64,000 nt of DNA from contig NZ_JASJNC010000001.1 in NCBI RefSeq assembly GCF_030065545.1, positions 434,001-498,000 on the forward strand, written 5' to 3'. The position numbers and the translations under genes are program-made. The notes below the pieces were generated by a model. That model worked only from the letters and a program-made list of their open reading frames with translations, did not search any database and had not been told where the DNA came from. The DNA comes from Marinicella marina (lineage in GTDB: Bacteria > Pseudomonadota > Gammaproteobacteria > Xanthomonadales > Marinicellaceae). Shown one piece after another: positions 52,250 to 61,001 of this stretch. Each line of letters starts with the position of its first letter. Positions within the stretch are counted from its first letter, which is position 1.

Positions 52250-53488
52250 TTAATTTTTTTGCAGTGCTTGTATGGGGTCTAATTCAGCGGCTTGTTTGGC
52301 GGGATAGTAACCAAAGGCCACACCTGTGATTAAACACACGCCGACAGCCAGTATGATGGAAAAGAAACTCCAAGCCACCGGCCAACTGGCCAAAGACTGG
52401 ATCAAGAACGAGAGCACAATGCCCATGATGATCCCCAGCATGGCCCCGACGGCCGCGATGGTCGCACTTTCAATCAAAAACTGGTTTTTGATATCCACCT
52501 TGCGCGCACCTAAGGCCCTTAATAAACCGATTTCTTTGGTTCGCTCCAGTACTGTAGCCAGCATGATGTTCATGATGCCGATGCCACCGACCAACAAAGA
52601 GATGCCGGCAATACTGGACATCACAATGGTGAATATTTGTTGGGTCTGGTTTTGTTGGTTAAGCAGCGATGCAGGCACAATGATTTGGTAATCATCGATG
52701 TTGCCATGGCGGCGTTTAAGCAATCGATCGATGGCCACTGAAGCCATTTGTGGTTTGATTGATTCATCCAATCCAACTCTTATGGTATCCAATTGACTCT
52801 CTAGCATTTCTAATTTCAGGCGTTTGAATGCCGTTTCAACTGGAATAAAAATTTGGTTGTGTTCAGCACCCAGTTTGATGCCTTGGATTTCATCTTTGGA
52901 TAATTCATCCTTGCGCAGAATTCCAATCACTTCGACCCACAAGTGATTGATCTTGATGCGTTGACCCAGGGCGTCTCCAGCCGGAAACAATGAATCGGCC
53001 GCCTCTGAACCAATCACGGCCACTTGGGCAAAACCTTTGTTATCTTTATCATCAAACAGGCGACCCTCTGAAACTTCCAGATTAGACATGGAAAAACAAC
53101 TGGGTGAAACGGCTTTAACAGCGCCGTCCGAGTTGGCATTCACCGAAAAAAGGCTCCAAGTTTTGAGGGTTTTTTCGCCACAAGTTTGTTCAACAAAAGG
53201 CAGGCTGTCTTGCAGGGCCCGCACGTCGTTCATTGATAAACCCAAGGTGTCTTCGCGAATTTCTTTCAGGGTTTCCTGGTCAAAGGTTTTTTCTTCAATC
53301 ACCAAGTTGCGCAGGCCCATTTTTTCGATCAAACGGGTGGCTTCGGCCTGTGCGCCTTCACCGATACTGAGCATGGCAATTACTGCACCCACACCAAAAA
53401 CCATTCCCAAAAGGGTCAGCAAGGTGCGCAGTTTGTGGTGCATCATCTCTGATATGGCATGACGTAAATTGATGGTTATGGCATTCAC
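52250..53488 (-). CDS. MacB-type ABC transporter permease
   Basis: The 412-residue protein has the MacB/FtsX layout: one membrane helix after MMHHKLRTLLTLLGMVFGVGAVIAML, a MacB periplasmic core domain (about 50-270) and three C-terminal helices with RTKEIGLLRALGARK before them. It lacks its own ATPase domain. The start is a GTG at 53488 whose GTGA overlaps the stop of the upstream adaptor gene. It is the last gene of a five-gene operon with the ATPase at the front. Confidence 0.9.
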   Translation of the reverse strand: MNAITINLRHAISEMMHHKLRTLLTLLGMVFGVGAVIAMLSIGEGAQAEATRLIEKMGLRNLVIEEKTFDQETLKEIREDTLGLSMNDVRALQDSLPFVEQTCGEKTLKTWSLFSVNANSDGAVKAVSPSCFSMSNLEVSEGRLFDDKDNKGFAQVAVIGSEAADSLFPAGDALGQRIKINHLWVEVIGILRKDELSKDEIQGIKLGAEHNQIFIPVETAFKRLKLEMLESQLDTIRVGLDESIKPQMASVAIDRLLKRRHGNIDDYQIIVPASLLNQQNQTQQIFTIVMSSIAGISLLVGGIGIMNIMLATVLERTKEIGLLRALGARKVDIKNQFLIESATIAAVGAMLGIIMGIVLSFLIQSLASWPVAWSFFSIILAVGVCLITGVAFGYYPAKQAAELDPIQALQKN

Positions 53489-54696
53489 AATCGAGCCTCC
53501 GCAATGACACCAGCTGGTTGCGACAGTGCAATCACATCTCCATCAGTTAAACCAGCTTCAATGGTACATAAGCTGGAACTACAGAACCCGGTGGTGACGG
53601 TGTGTTGTTTAAAGCTGTTACCGTCCTGAATGAATACCCAAGTGTTCTCTTGTTCTCGGAATACTGTCTGGATAGGTACCACCAAGCCGCTGTCTTGTTC
53701 AATCACACGGATGCTGGCATTCAGTCTTTGGCCCGGTTTGAGTTGCTCGTTATCAGTGGCATCTAAGCCGACAATTACAGTGAAGTATTTAACGGGATTA
53801 TCACGCTCTTTCGGTTGTGCTGTTTTACTGATGGAGCTGACTGTGCCTTCAAAAGAACTGTCAGGAAAAGCGTGCAATGAAACGGTCACCGCCACACCTT
53901 CCTTAATCCCAATGGCCTCCACTTCAGGTACATAAACTTTGGCTTGCATGGCACTTAAGTCAGGTAGTTTGGCCAGCTTGGAACCTGGGAAAATAGATTT
54001 ACCTGGTTCAGGTAAAGAGCCATCCCAACTGGGTTCCAAAACAAACAAGCCATCGTGCGGCGCCTTGATTTCGAGCGCACTTAAACTGGCATTGTTCATT
54101 TCTAGTTTGGCCACTTGCTTTTGTTTGTTACTATGCAGCACGGCTTTTTCTGTTTCAGACTTCTCCTCAAAGTTGTCTTCTATTTTATCGATGTGATCGG
54201 CTTTGGCCTTAAGAAAGTCTTCGTTGTCACCTGCCTCAATCATTTCAATCTTGGTGTATAACAATGGGTCATCGATGTTGAATTGTTTGGCCAGATCGTA
54301 TTCAAAGTCTATGACCTGTGATTCAGCGTCAAAGCTGAATTTGGTGTTGTCAATTTCGCGGTCTTTGGCCATCATGGAGTACATGATTTTTTGGATTTCA
54401 AAACTGGTCTCATCCACTTCCAATTGAAAACTGCTGCCATCAAAACGAGCCACAACCTCGCCTTCTTTGACGTTGGTAAACTGCGGTGCAATCCAGGCCA
54501 AGGTTTGTGGTCGGCGTGATGCTGTCGGTGCAGTTATCGGGGTCGATTTGACTGCCTCTAATTCACCTTCGGCATGTATTTCAAACACCACTTTGTCAGT
54601 GGCCACTGAAATAACAGGGGTGGTGTCTTTGTCTTCACTGCTGCAGCCAACCAACAACAAAACCCATACAATTAAATAGCTGAAGTTACGCATCAT
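53485..54696 (-). CDS. HlyD/MacA-type periplasmic adaptor lipoprotein
   Basis: The 403-residue product has a lipoprotein signal (LLLVGCSSEDKD) and the MacA-like order of hairpin and lipoyl halves with a beta barrel: QFTNVKEGEVVARFDGS, a helical stretch (about 105-195), LEIKAPHDGLFVL, and a membrane-proximal C-terminal domain (VVPIQTVFREQENTWVFI). It is the third adaptor gene in a row. It overlaps the second adaptor gene by 4 bp and the permease gene by 4 bp. Confidence 0.85.
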   Translation of the reverse strand: MMRNFSYLIVWVLLLVGCSSEDKDTTPVISVATDKVVFEIHAEGELEAVKSTPITAPTASRRPQTLAWIAPQFTNVKEGEVVARFDGSSFQLEVDETSFEIQKIMYSMMAKDREIDNTKFSFDAESQVIDFEYDLAKQFNIDDPLLYTKIEMIEAGDNEDFLKAKADHIDKIEDNFEEKSETEKAVLHSNKQKQVAKLEMNNASLSALEIKAPHDGLFVLEPSWDGSLPEPGKSIFPGSKLAKLPDLSAMQAKVYVPEVEAIGIKEGVAVTVSLHAFPDSSFEGTVSSISKTAQPKERDNPVKYFTVIVGLDATDNEQLKPGQRLNASIRVIEQDSGLVVPIQTVFREQENTWVFIQDGNSFKQHTVTTGFCSSSLCTIEAGLTDGDVIALSQPAGVIAEARL

Positions 54697-55643
54697 GTCT
54701 CCGATAAAATGGTTGCCTTGATACTCATGCCCGGACGCATAATTTCAAGATTGAGGTCATTGATAGCGACTGTTGCATCCAAGATTTTCGAGGGTTGATT
54801 CTTCGACTTGGTGCGTACCACTTTGGATAAGGATTTTATGGTTCCCGTGAACTCCATATCTGGATAAGCATCCAATACAAAACTGACTGTTTGGCCCTCA
54901 GCAACCCTAGACATGTCGTTCTCTTTGATTTCCAACTGCGCTACAATTTGTTCTAAATCAGCCACTTCGGTCACCCGTGCGCCACCCCAAACATTATCAC
55001 CCACTGCATATTTGTTGTTGTTCCAGTCGGTTTGGTGCATCACAATGCCTTTGCGATTGGAGATGATGCGCATGCTTTTAATGGATTCATTCAGTTCGCT
55101 CACCTCAGCACTCAACTTGGCGATGTTGGCCTTCAGGATATCTATCTCAGTGTTCAGTCTTTCGTTGGTCAAGCGCCGGTCATCAAGGGCGTGTTGGTAT
55201 TCAAGTTTTGCCAGTTCAAAATTAAGCTGATTTTCCTCGTACTCGTTCAAGGCAATCACACTTTTGGGCAGTTCGGCTTTTCGTTGTGCTTTATCAAGCA
55301 ACATTTTCTTTTCTTCAACCGCCAAGTTTTTGTTCTGAATGGTTTCAACTTTCCCCACTTCGGTATTTTTCAATTCAGATTGTTTGATGTTAAGTTCACC
55401 TTGTTTATCCAACAGACGCTCTTTGAGCTGATCTGTTTTGAACATCAACACCGGTTGACCAGGATTTACTTGGCTGCCATCGGGTGCCATAAAGGCGATG
55501 GTGTATTGCCAAATTCGGCGAATTTTAGGTGGCGAGTAGTTATCTGTTTCTAAGGCCTTTAATTCACCGTTGGCGGCAAAATCAGCTGCATCAACGGCAT
55601 GGAAAGATGCCATCAAGGCAAGAAATATTAATATGTGTTTCAT
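54693..55643 (-). CDS. HlyD-like periplasmic adaptor (second)
   Basis: The 316-residue product starts at the ATG at 55643, with GAGG 6 nt upstream (the frame opens 12 bp earlier with GTG). It has a signal peptide (MKHILIFLALMASFHAVDA), a lipoyl-like half (SQVNPGQPVLMFKTDQL), a long coiled coil (about 80-200, with many Lys/Glu) and a beta-barrel domain (VTEVADLEQIVAQLEI, GQTVSFVLDAYPDMEFTG). It lacks a C-terminal membrane-proximal domain. It starts 1 bp after the stop of the first adaptor gene. Confidence 0.8.
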   Translation of the reverse strand: MKHILIFLALMASFHAVDAADFAANGELKALETDNYSPPKIRRIWQYTIAFMAPDGSQVNPGQPVLMFKTDQLKERLLDKQGELNIKQSELKNTEVGKVETIQNKNLAVEEKKMLLDKAQRKAELPKSVIALNEYEENQLNFELAKLEYQHALDDRRLTNERLNTEIDILKANIAKLSAEVSELNESIKSMRIISNRKGIVMHQTDWNNNKYAVGDNVWGGARVTEVADLEQIVAQLEIKENDMSRVAEGQTVSFVLDAYPDMEFTGTIKSLSKVVRTKSKNQPSKILDATVAINDLNLEIMRPGMSIKATILSET

Positions 55644-55644
55644 T

Positions 55645-56583
55645 TCAGACCTCACTCAGTTTGACCAGGGCACTCATACCTGGCAATAATTCTATGTCAT
55701 CGGCGCCATTGAGGCTGACTTCTACCTCGTAATACAGGCCGTCGCCCCAATCGTTTTTATCTCTGCCGCCGGAAGAAATTGAAGTGATTTCACCGTTCAC
55801 TTGGGCATTGGGCAGCGCGTCAAATGACACTTTGACTGCTTTGCCTTGGGTGATCTTCGGTACATCGATGGCGTTGACCCAAGCTTTGACTTTCATGTTT
55901 TGTTTTTTCGACACCCTAAGGATTTCCATACCACTGTTGGCTTGATCACCCACTTGGTATTTGCTGCCAGTGCGCGGGTGTGCAGCATAGATGACATATC
56001 CTGATTGGTCAGCGGTGATACTCAAGGCTGCTAATTGACCTTGCCAGTAAGTTAATTCTTGTTGTTTCTGTTGTAGACCTAATTCGATTTCTAATTCCTT
56101 TTCTCGTTTGTTTTTGATGATGGTATTGAGTTCGTTCTCAGCATCATTCAAATCTTTGATGGACTTCTTTAGCGCCAACTGACGTTCCTTGAATTCCAAT
56201 TCACCGATGAAATTAACCGGTACATCGGCTTTGAGCTGAGCCACCTTGCGGGTTACTTTGGCTCGTTCAAAAGCGAGGTTGGCGTTGTTTAAATCGATTT
56301 CGATTTGAATCATGTCGCGTTTGGCACTGGCTTTGAATACGTCTAATTGTTCGACTTTACTCTCGATGGTGCTGTCGACTTCGCTGCCGTCTATGCGTAC
56401 CAGAAAATCACCTGCTTCAACAAAGCTGCCTTCGTCTATCATTTCAGCAATCTTGGCCTGCCAACCTCTGACCTGCGGCATATTAATGACTTGGGTTTGG
56501 CTGGATTCTACGGTGCCTGTGTACATATCAGCATGGCTGAGTGCAGTGACAAACATGAGTGTAAGTATGAGTGATTTTTTCAT
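55645..56583 (-). CDS. HlyD-like periplasmic adaptor (first)
   Basis: The 312-residue product starts at the ATG at 56583, whose ATGA overlaps the stop of the ATPase gene; the frame open to 56691 lies inside that gene. It has a signal peptide (MKKSLILTLMFVTALSHA), MIDEGSFVEAGDFLVRIDGS (lipoyl half), a coiled coil (about 65-165, KELEIELGLQQKQQEL) and GEITSISSGGRDKNDWGDG in the barrel domain. The layout is like the next adaptor, and the two may be diverged paralogues. Confidence 0.82.
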   Translation of the reverse strand: MKKSLILTLMFVTALSHADMYTGTVESSQTQVINMPQVRGWQAKIAEMIDEGSFVEAGDFLVRIDGSEVDSTIESKVEQLDVFKASAKRDMIQIEIDLNNANLAFERAKVTRKVAQLKADVPVNFIGELEFKERQLALKKSIKDLNDAENELNTIIKNKREKELEIELGLQQKQQELTYWQGQLAALSITADQSGYVIYAAHPRTGSKYQVGDQANSGMEILRVSKKQNMKVKAWVNAIDVPKITQGKAVKVSFDALPNAQVNGEITSISSGGRDKNDWGDGLYYEVEVSLNGADDIELLPGMSALVKLSEV

Positions 56584-57245
56584 GAGATGATTTTCCCGTC
56601 TAAAAAATGAATGGTGCGCCCGGCATTTTCCGCAATATCGGGTTCGTGGGTCACCATCACAATGGTCTGGCCTGACTGGTTCAATGAACACAGCAAGTCG
56701 ATGATTTGCTGAGAGATGGCGCTGTCAAGGTTGCCGGTGGGTTCATCGGCCAACAGCACGGCAGGTTGATTAATCAATGAGCGGGCAATGGCCACGCGCT
56801 GAATCTGACCACCTGACATTTCATTGGGCATGTGATGTACGCGTTCACCCAAGCCCACTTGGCGCAATAAATCCTTGGCTCGTTCCTCGCCACCTTGTTG
56901 TTTTTCTGGAGAAGCAAAGCGCAATGGCACCATAACATTTTCCAGTGCACTGAGCCTTGGCAACAAGTGAAAGCCCTGAAACACAAAGCCAATGTGGTCG
57001 TTGCGAATTTGGCTCAAAGCATCATCATCCAGTGAGCTGACATCCTGATTAGCCAGTTGGTAATGGCCGGAGGTGGGCTTGTCCATGCACCCGAGGATGT
57101 TCAACATGGTTGACTTACCTGAACCTGACCGCCCCATGATGGCCACAAATTCACCGGTACCGATGCTTAAATCAACATGATCCAGTGCAGTGATGGTTTC
57201 ACCTTGGGTTTGATAAATTTTTGAGATTTGTTTCAGTTCCAGCAT
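56580..57245 (-). CDS. ABC transporter ATPase (LolD/MacB group)
   Basis: The 221-residue ATPase starts at the ATG at 57245 (MLELKQISKIYQTQGE). It has Walker A GRSGSGKST, the signature MSGGQIQRVAIAR (Met replaces the usual Leu), Walker B VLLADEPTGNLD and the H-loop VTHEPDIA. It would drive the permease encoded four genes downstream. It is the first gene of the operon, after a gap from the cco cluster. The start could be upstream by up to 15 codons, but the family start is at 57245. Confidence 0.9.
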   Translation of the reverse strand: MLELKQISKIYQTQGETITALDHVDLSIGTGEFVAIMGRSGSGKSTMLNILGCMDKPTSGHYQLANQDVSSLDDDALSQIRNDHIGFVFQGFHLLPRLSALENVMVPLRFASPEKQQGGEERAKDLLRQVGLGERVHHMPNEMSGGQIQRVAIARSLINQPAVLLADEPTGNLDSAISQQIIDLLCSLNQSGQTIVMVTHEPDIAENAGRTIHFLDGKIIS

Positions 57246-57400
57246 CCGCTTATGGGTCCCTAATGATTGTTGATAAGTGTATTGAATCAATGATACGGAT
57301 AAACAGTGTCAAAAGTATCTTATTTATTGATTGTCAAAAGACTGATTAAGTTCAAACATTCTAAGCAGTATTTGTGCACGAATTGTGAAAATGCTGGGTT

Positions 57401-58117
57401 TCAGGGGATACAAAGGTCCAAAACAGCTGATAATTCAGTAAAAAACACGTTATCTGCTGGAATCAAAGCATGAGCGAACCAGGGTGATGCCAAAATCCAC
57501 AAACCAAGGATAAAGATGAATAAGCCGGAAATTGAGCGCAAAACCACCCCAAAGGAGCTGTTCAACAGGAACTTGATAACCACTTGAGAAAGCAGTAGCG
57601 GCAGCAGCGTGCCCAAGCCGAAGAACAGCATAAAACCAGCACCGCGCCACACATCTGCAGTGGTGGCAGCAACAATCAGCATGCCATACAACAAACCACA
57701 AGGAATCAGGCCCCAGAGCAATCCTTTGCCAAAGACCGCGGAGAGTGTGGTAGATGACTGCAATCGTTTCATTTGTTGACTGACTTGCGGCCAAAATGGC
57801 AAGGGCTTTTGTAGTACCAGCCATTTTGCTCTGTCTTTAAAGATAAGTACCAAGCCGGTGAGTATTAACATCACGCCCATCATAGAACGCAAAAACAAGC
57901 CCCACGCGCCCAAGTTAAGTTGTAACGAAAGGCCTTGGACCAAGCCGGCAAACAAAGCGCCTAAAAGGGTATAAGTGGTGATTCGACCGAGATTAGTGAC
58001 CAGGGTTTGGCGGTGGTTTTGTCGCTGGCACAACACACTACAGACGCCGCCACACATGGCAATACAGTGAAAACCTGAAAAAAAACCAATCAGTAAGGGT
58101 GTGATGATGGCTGACAT
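57401..58117 (-). CDS. TauE/SafE-like membrane protein of the cco cluster
   Basis: The 238-residue protein has about six hydrophobic segments and the motif FFSGFHCIAMCGGVCSVLC near the N-terminus, the HCxxMCGG signature of the sulfite-exporter TauE/SafE-like family that often follows ccoS. The cysteines suggest copper or other metal handling during cbb3 oxidase assembly, by inference from position. It lies 3 bp after ccoS and is the last gene of the cluster. Confidence 0.85.
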   Translation of the reverse strand: MSAIITPLLIGFFSGFHCIAMCGGVCSVLCQRQNHRQTLVTNLGRITTYTLLGALFAGLVQGLSLQLNLGAWGLFLRSMMGVMLILTGLVLIFKDRAKWLVLQKPLPFWPQVSQQMKRLQSSTTLSAVFGKGLLWGLIPCGLLYGMLIVAATTADVWRGAGFMLFFGLGTLLPLLLSQVVIKFLLNSSFGVVLRSISGLFIFILGLWILASPWFAHALIPADNVFFTELSAVLDLCIP

Positions 58118-58120
58118 CGC

Positions 58121-58330
58121 TCAGTCGGTGGTGTCCTCGGTTTTATCTTTGGTTTGTTTCTCTGAGGTTTTTTTGGCACGATTGAAGGGCTCATTTTTAT
58201 CGTCCAAGATGGAGTACGCTGGGCTATCCAAATCATCAAACTGATTTTTATTGATGGCCCAAATCAACGACCAAACGGCCAGTCCGGCCAGTACCAAACT
58301 GAGTAGTACCAAAATAAATACCATATTCAT
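58121..58330 (-). CDS. ccoS: cbb3 oxidase assembly protein CcoS
   Basis: The 69-residue protein has one N-terminal membrane helix (LVLLSLVLAGLAVWSLIWAI) followed by NKNQFDDLDSPAYSILDDK, the CcoS signature. It is needed for cofactor insertion in the cbb3 oxidase. The tail after residue 50 is Lys/Asp/Thr-rich. It lies downstream of ccoI on the same strand. Confidence 0.93.
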   Translation of the reverse strand: MNMVFILVLLSLVLAGLAVWSLIWAINKNQFDDLDSPAYSILDDKNEPFNRAKKTSEKQTKDKTEDTTD

Positions 58331-58408
58331 GTCAAGTCTGAGGCCTCAAATGTTTTGTTGATAAATGTGGTGGTTGCATAGGTGTTCAGTGGTTCTGTTT
58401 GAGCTGGT

Positions 58409-60799
58409 TTATTTCAGCAGTCTGCGTGAATTAAATACCACCAGCAGTGAGCTTAATGACATCCCAATTGCCGCCATCCAAGGTGCCAACAGACCCATCA
58501 TGGCCACTGGCGTCACACTGAGATTATATACCAAAGACCAAATCAGGTTTTGTTTGATGATGGCATGGGTTTTGCTGGAGATATCCAGCGCCTTGACCAC
58601 CGGTGCGAGCGACTTACCTAACACAATCATGTCTGAGGCTGAATGGGCTAGGTGGGCGCCTTGTTTTAAACTGATCGAAACATCCGCTTGTGACAGCACT
58701 GGTGCATCGTTAACCCCATCTCCAACCATCACGCAAGCAGCGCCAGCTTGTTGTTGTGCGGCCAAGTGGTTGATTTTTTGTTCGGCTTTGAGTTCGCCAT
58801 GGTATTCTTTGATGCTCAGTTTAGTGGCCCATTTGGCCACGGTTGCGGCATTATCACCACTGAGAATGGCTTGTGGTTTTTGCACTTTTTGGAGGTGCTT
58901 CAACAATTTTTTAGTGCCCGCACGAACCGGTACATCCAACTCAAACACAGCAACGACCTGTCGGTCCTTGGCCAACAAGATTTGGGTGTACGCTGAATCA
59001 GTATCGATTTGTGGAATCGCAACATTTAGGGATTGTAACCAATGGCGGCTGCCCATATGCCATTCAGCAGCTCCTGTCTCATCGCTGATTTGACCGCTAA
59101 CTCCTCGACCAGCTAATTCTTTGGCATTTATCACCGGTAATATTTCTGGGTATTGGAATGCGGAGGCAATTGGGTGGTTGCTGACTTGTTGCAAGCTGCT
59201 GCATATCTGCAGCAATTTATTTTTATCGTAGTCAGTCAAAATGTGTTGTTGGTGGATGCTGAGTTTGTCTTCAGTCAGGGTGCCTGTTTTATCAAAAAAC
59301 CAACGATCGGTTTTGGCCAAGCGAGTAATGGCGTCGGTGTTATTGACTAAAATACCCTGACGCAACAAATGCACGCCTGAGGCGGTTAATGCCGTAGGTG
59401 TTGCCAGTGAAAGTGCACACGGGCAGGTGGCAATCAATACCGCCAACAGGGCCGTCATCAAAGCATCACTTTGGTTCATGCCATACCAAATGGTGGTGGC
59501 CAGTGCCAGAAACAGCACCCCAGCGACGAAATAACTGGCTATCTGATCTACCAGTTGTAGGCTGGCAGGTTTTTTACTTTGTGCCAATTCCATCAAATCA
59601 GCCAGCTTGGCCAAGAAACTGTTCTGATTATTGACACTGGTGGTGAAAACCAATTGACCATTTTGTAGGGTGGCGCCAGCATAAATAGTATCGCCAGGGC
59701 CTTTGTTTAATGATTGTGACTCACCGGTCAGGATGGCCTCGTTGACCTGACCCTGGCCTTCATCAACCACGCCATCACAGGGAATGGTCTCACCGGCTTT
59801 GACCAGTAATTGATCGCCTTTGTTGATTTGGTTCAGAGGCACGGTCTCCGAGGTGCCCTGATTCAACCTGATGGCACTGACTGGAATCAAGGCAAAAAGT
59901 GATTCACGCACGTTCATGCCTTGGTGTTTGACCTGGGACTCGACATAACGCCCTAATAGCAGGAAAAAGATGAACATGGTCATGGAGTCAAAATAGACAT
60001 GGCCCTGTTGTTTGAAGCTCAGATAGATGCTGACAAAGTAGGCCAGAGAAATCGACAAAGCCACTGGCACATCCATACCTAAATGTCGGTTCCTCAGGTC
60101 ACGGATGGCATTGTTGACGAAACTCATGCCAGAATAAAAATAAACTGCGGTGGCAATCAGCATGCTGATCATCAAGAAAAATCTTTGAATGTGTGGTGCC
60201 ACGGTAAAATCTTCAGGCGAATAAAGTGGCACAGCCAAGGTCATGATAAACATCATGCCAAAGCCAGCCACAGCAATCTTTTTCAGTTGGTCTTTGCGGG
60301 CTTCATCAGCGGGGTTTTCACTGCTGTTTTGTTGCATGGGCTGGTAACCTAAAGTCTCAATCTGAGCAAAAATTTCACTGAGTTTGATCAGTTTTGGATT
60401 GAATTCAACTTGTAGGTTTTGGGTGACGGTGTTGATGCGCAGTTCACGAATGCCTGGTCGGTCAGCGAGGACTTTTTGCAGCAGCCAACCACAGGCGCTG
60501 CAATACATGCCTTCCACCTTAATGGTGACCTGAACTGTCTCATCGTCCAATACTTGCGTCAGTTCACTGAACACGTCTTTGGCGTCTAGGTGTTGCCAGC
60601 TGGTGGGCTTGTTACCGACCTGTTCGGCGGGTAACTGGCCTTGACGGTATTGATAAAAAACTTCGTGGTCGTTATCGGCAAGGAACAGTGCCACGGCTTG
60701 ACAACCGATACAACACATGGGTTGTTCCTGACCAGCAATTTCAGCAGTCAGGTGGCAGCCTTTAGGAACTGTTTCGCCGCAATGAAAGCAGGCGGTCAT
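58409..60799 (-). CDS. ccoI: Copper-exporting P1B ATPase CcoI/FixI
   Basis: The 796-residue protein starts with a Cys-rich section (CFHCGETVPKG, CCIGCQAVALF) and an HMA domain (MYCSACGWLLQKVL). It has about eight membrane helices with the copper motif CPC (ATCPCALSLATP), the phosphorylation site DKTGTLTED, and GDGVNDAPVLSQADV. The domain order matches CcoI, which delivers copper for the cbb3 oxidase. It sits between ccoS and the short ccoH-like gene. Confidence 0.96.
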   Translation of the reverse strand: MTACFHCGETVPKGCHLTAEIAGQEQPMCCIGCQAVALFLADNDHEVFYQYRQGQLPAEQVGNKPTSWQHLDAKDVFSELTQVLDDETVQVTIKVEGMYCSACGWLLQKVLADRPGIRELRINTVTQNLQVEFNPKLIKLSEIFAQIETLGYQPMQQNSSENPADEARKDQLKKIAVAGFGMMFIMTLAVPLYSPEDFTVAPHIQRFFLMISMLIATAVYFYSGMSFVNNAIRDLRNRHLGMDVPVALSISLAYFVSIYLSFKQQGHVYFDSMTMFIFFLLLGRYVESQVKHQGMNVRESLFALIPVSAIRLNQGTSETVPLNQINKGDQLLVKAGETIPCDGVVDEGQGQVNEAILTGESQSLNKGPGDTIYAGATLQNGQLVFTTSVNNQNSFLAKLADLMELAQSKKPASLQLVDQIASYFVAGVLFLALATTIWYGMNQSDALMTALLAVLIATCPCALSLATPTALTASGVHLLRQGILVNNTDAITRLAKTDRWFFDKTGTLTEDKLSIHQQHILTDYDKNKLLQICSSLQQVSNHPIASAFQYPEILPVINAKELAGRGVSGQISDETGAAEWHMGSRHWLQSLNVAIPQIDTDSAYTQILLAKDRQVVAVFELDVPVRAGTKKLLKHLQKVQKPQAILSGDNAATVAKWATKLSIKEYHGELKAEQKINHLAAQQQAGAACVMVGDGVNDAPVLSQADVSISLKQGAHLAHSASDMIVLGKSLAPVVKALDISSKTHAIIKQNLIWSLVYNLSVTPVAMMGLLAPWMAAIGMSLSSLLVVFNSRRLLK

Positions 60800-60818
60800 C
60801 TTATTTAATTGGTCTCAT

Positions 60819-61001
60819 TCAGTCTTTTTCAATCTGAAACTTATTCTGCTTAATAATCACTTGTGGGGCATTTTGTTGGGCAATGTAAACGGTGATCAAA
60901 CCGGCAACCACAGCGCTGGCCGGTAAAGATATCACGAACCACAACCACGGGTATTTGTACCAGGGTAAGTTTTTATAGTTTTTTTGTTTTGAATTTTTCA
61001 T
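60819..61001 (-). CDS. ccoH: Short FixH/CcoH-like membrane protein
   Basis: The 60-residue product has the N-terminal FixH signature, a basic start and NLPWYKYPWLWFVISLPASAVVAGLITVYIA, then only ~15 more residues. FixH/CcoH proteins are normally around 150-170 residues with a periplasmic domain, which is missing here. No frameshifted remainder was seen before ccoI. It sits at the expected place between ccoG and ccoI and overlaps ccoG by 4 bp. It may be a reduced but functional anchor or a truncated gene. Confidence 0.75.
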   Translation of the reverse strand: MKNSKQKNYKNLPWYKYPWLWFVISLPASAVVAGLITVYIAQQNAPQVIIKQNKFQIEKD

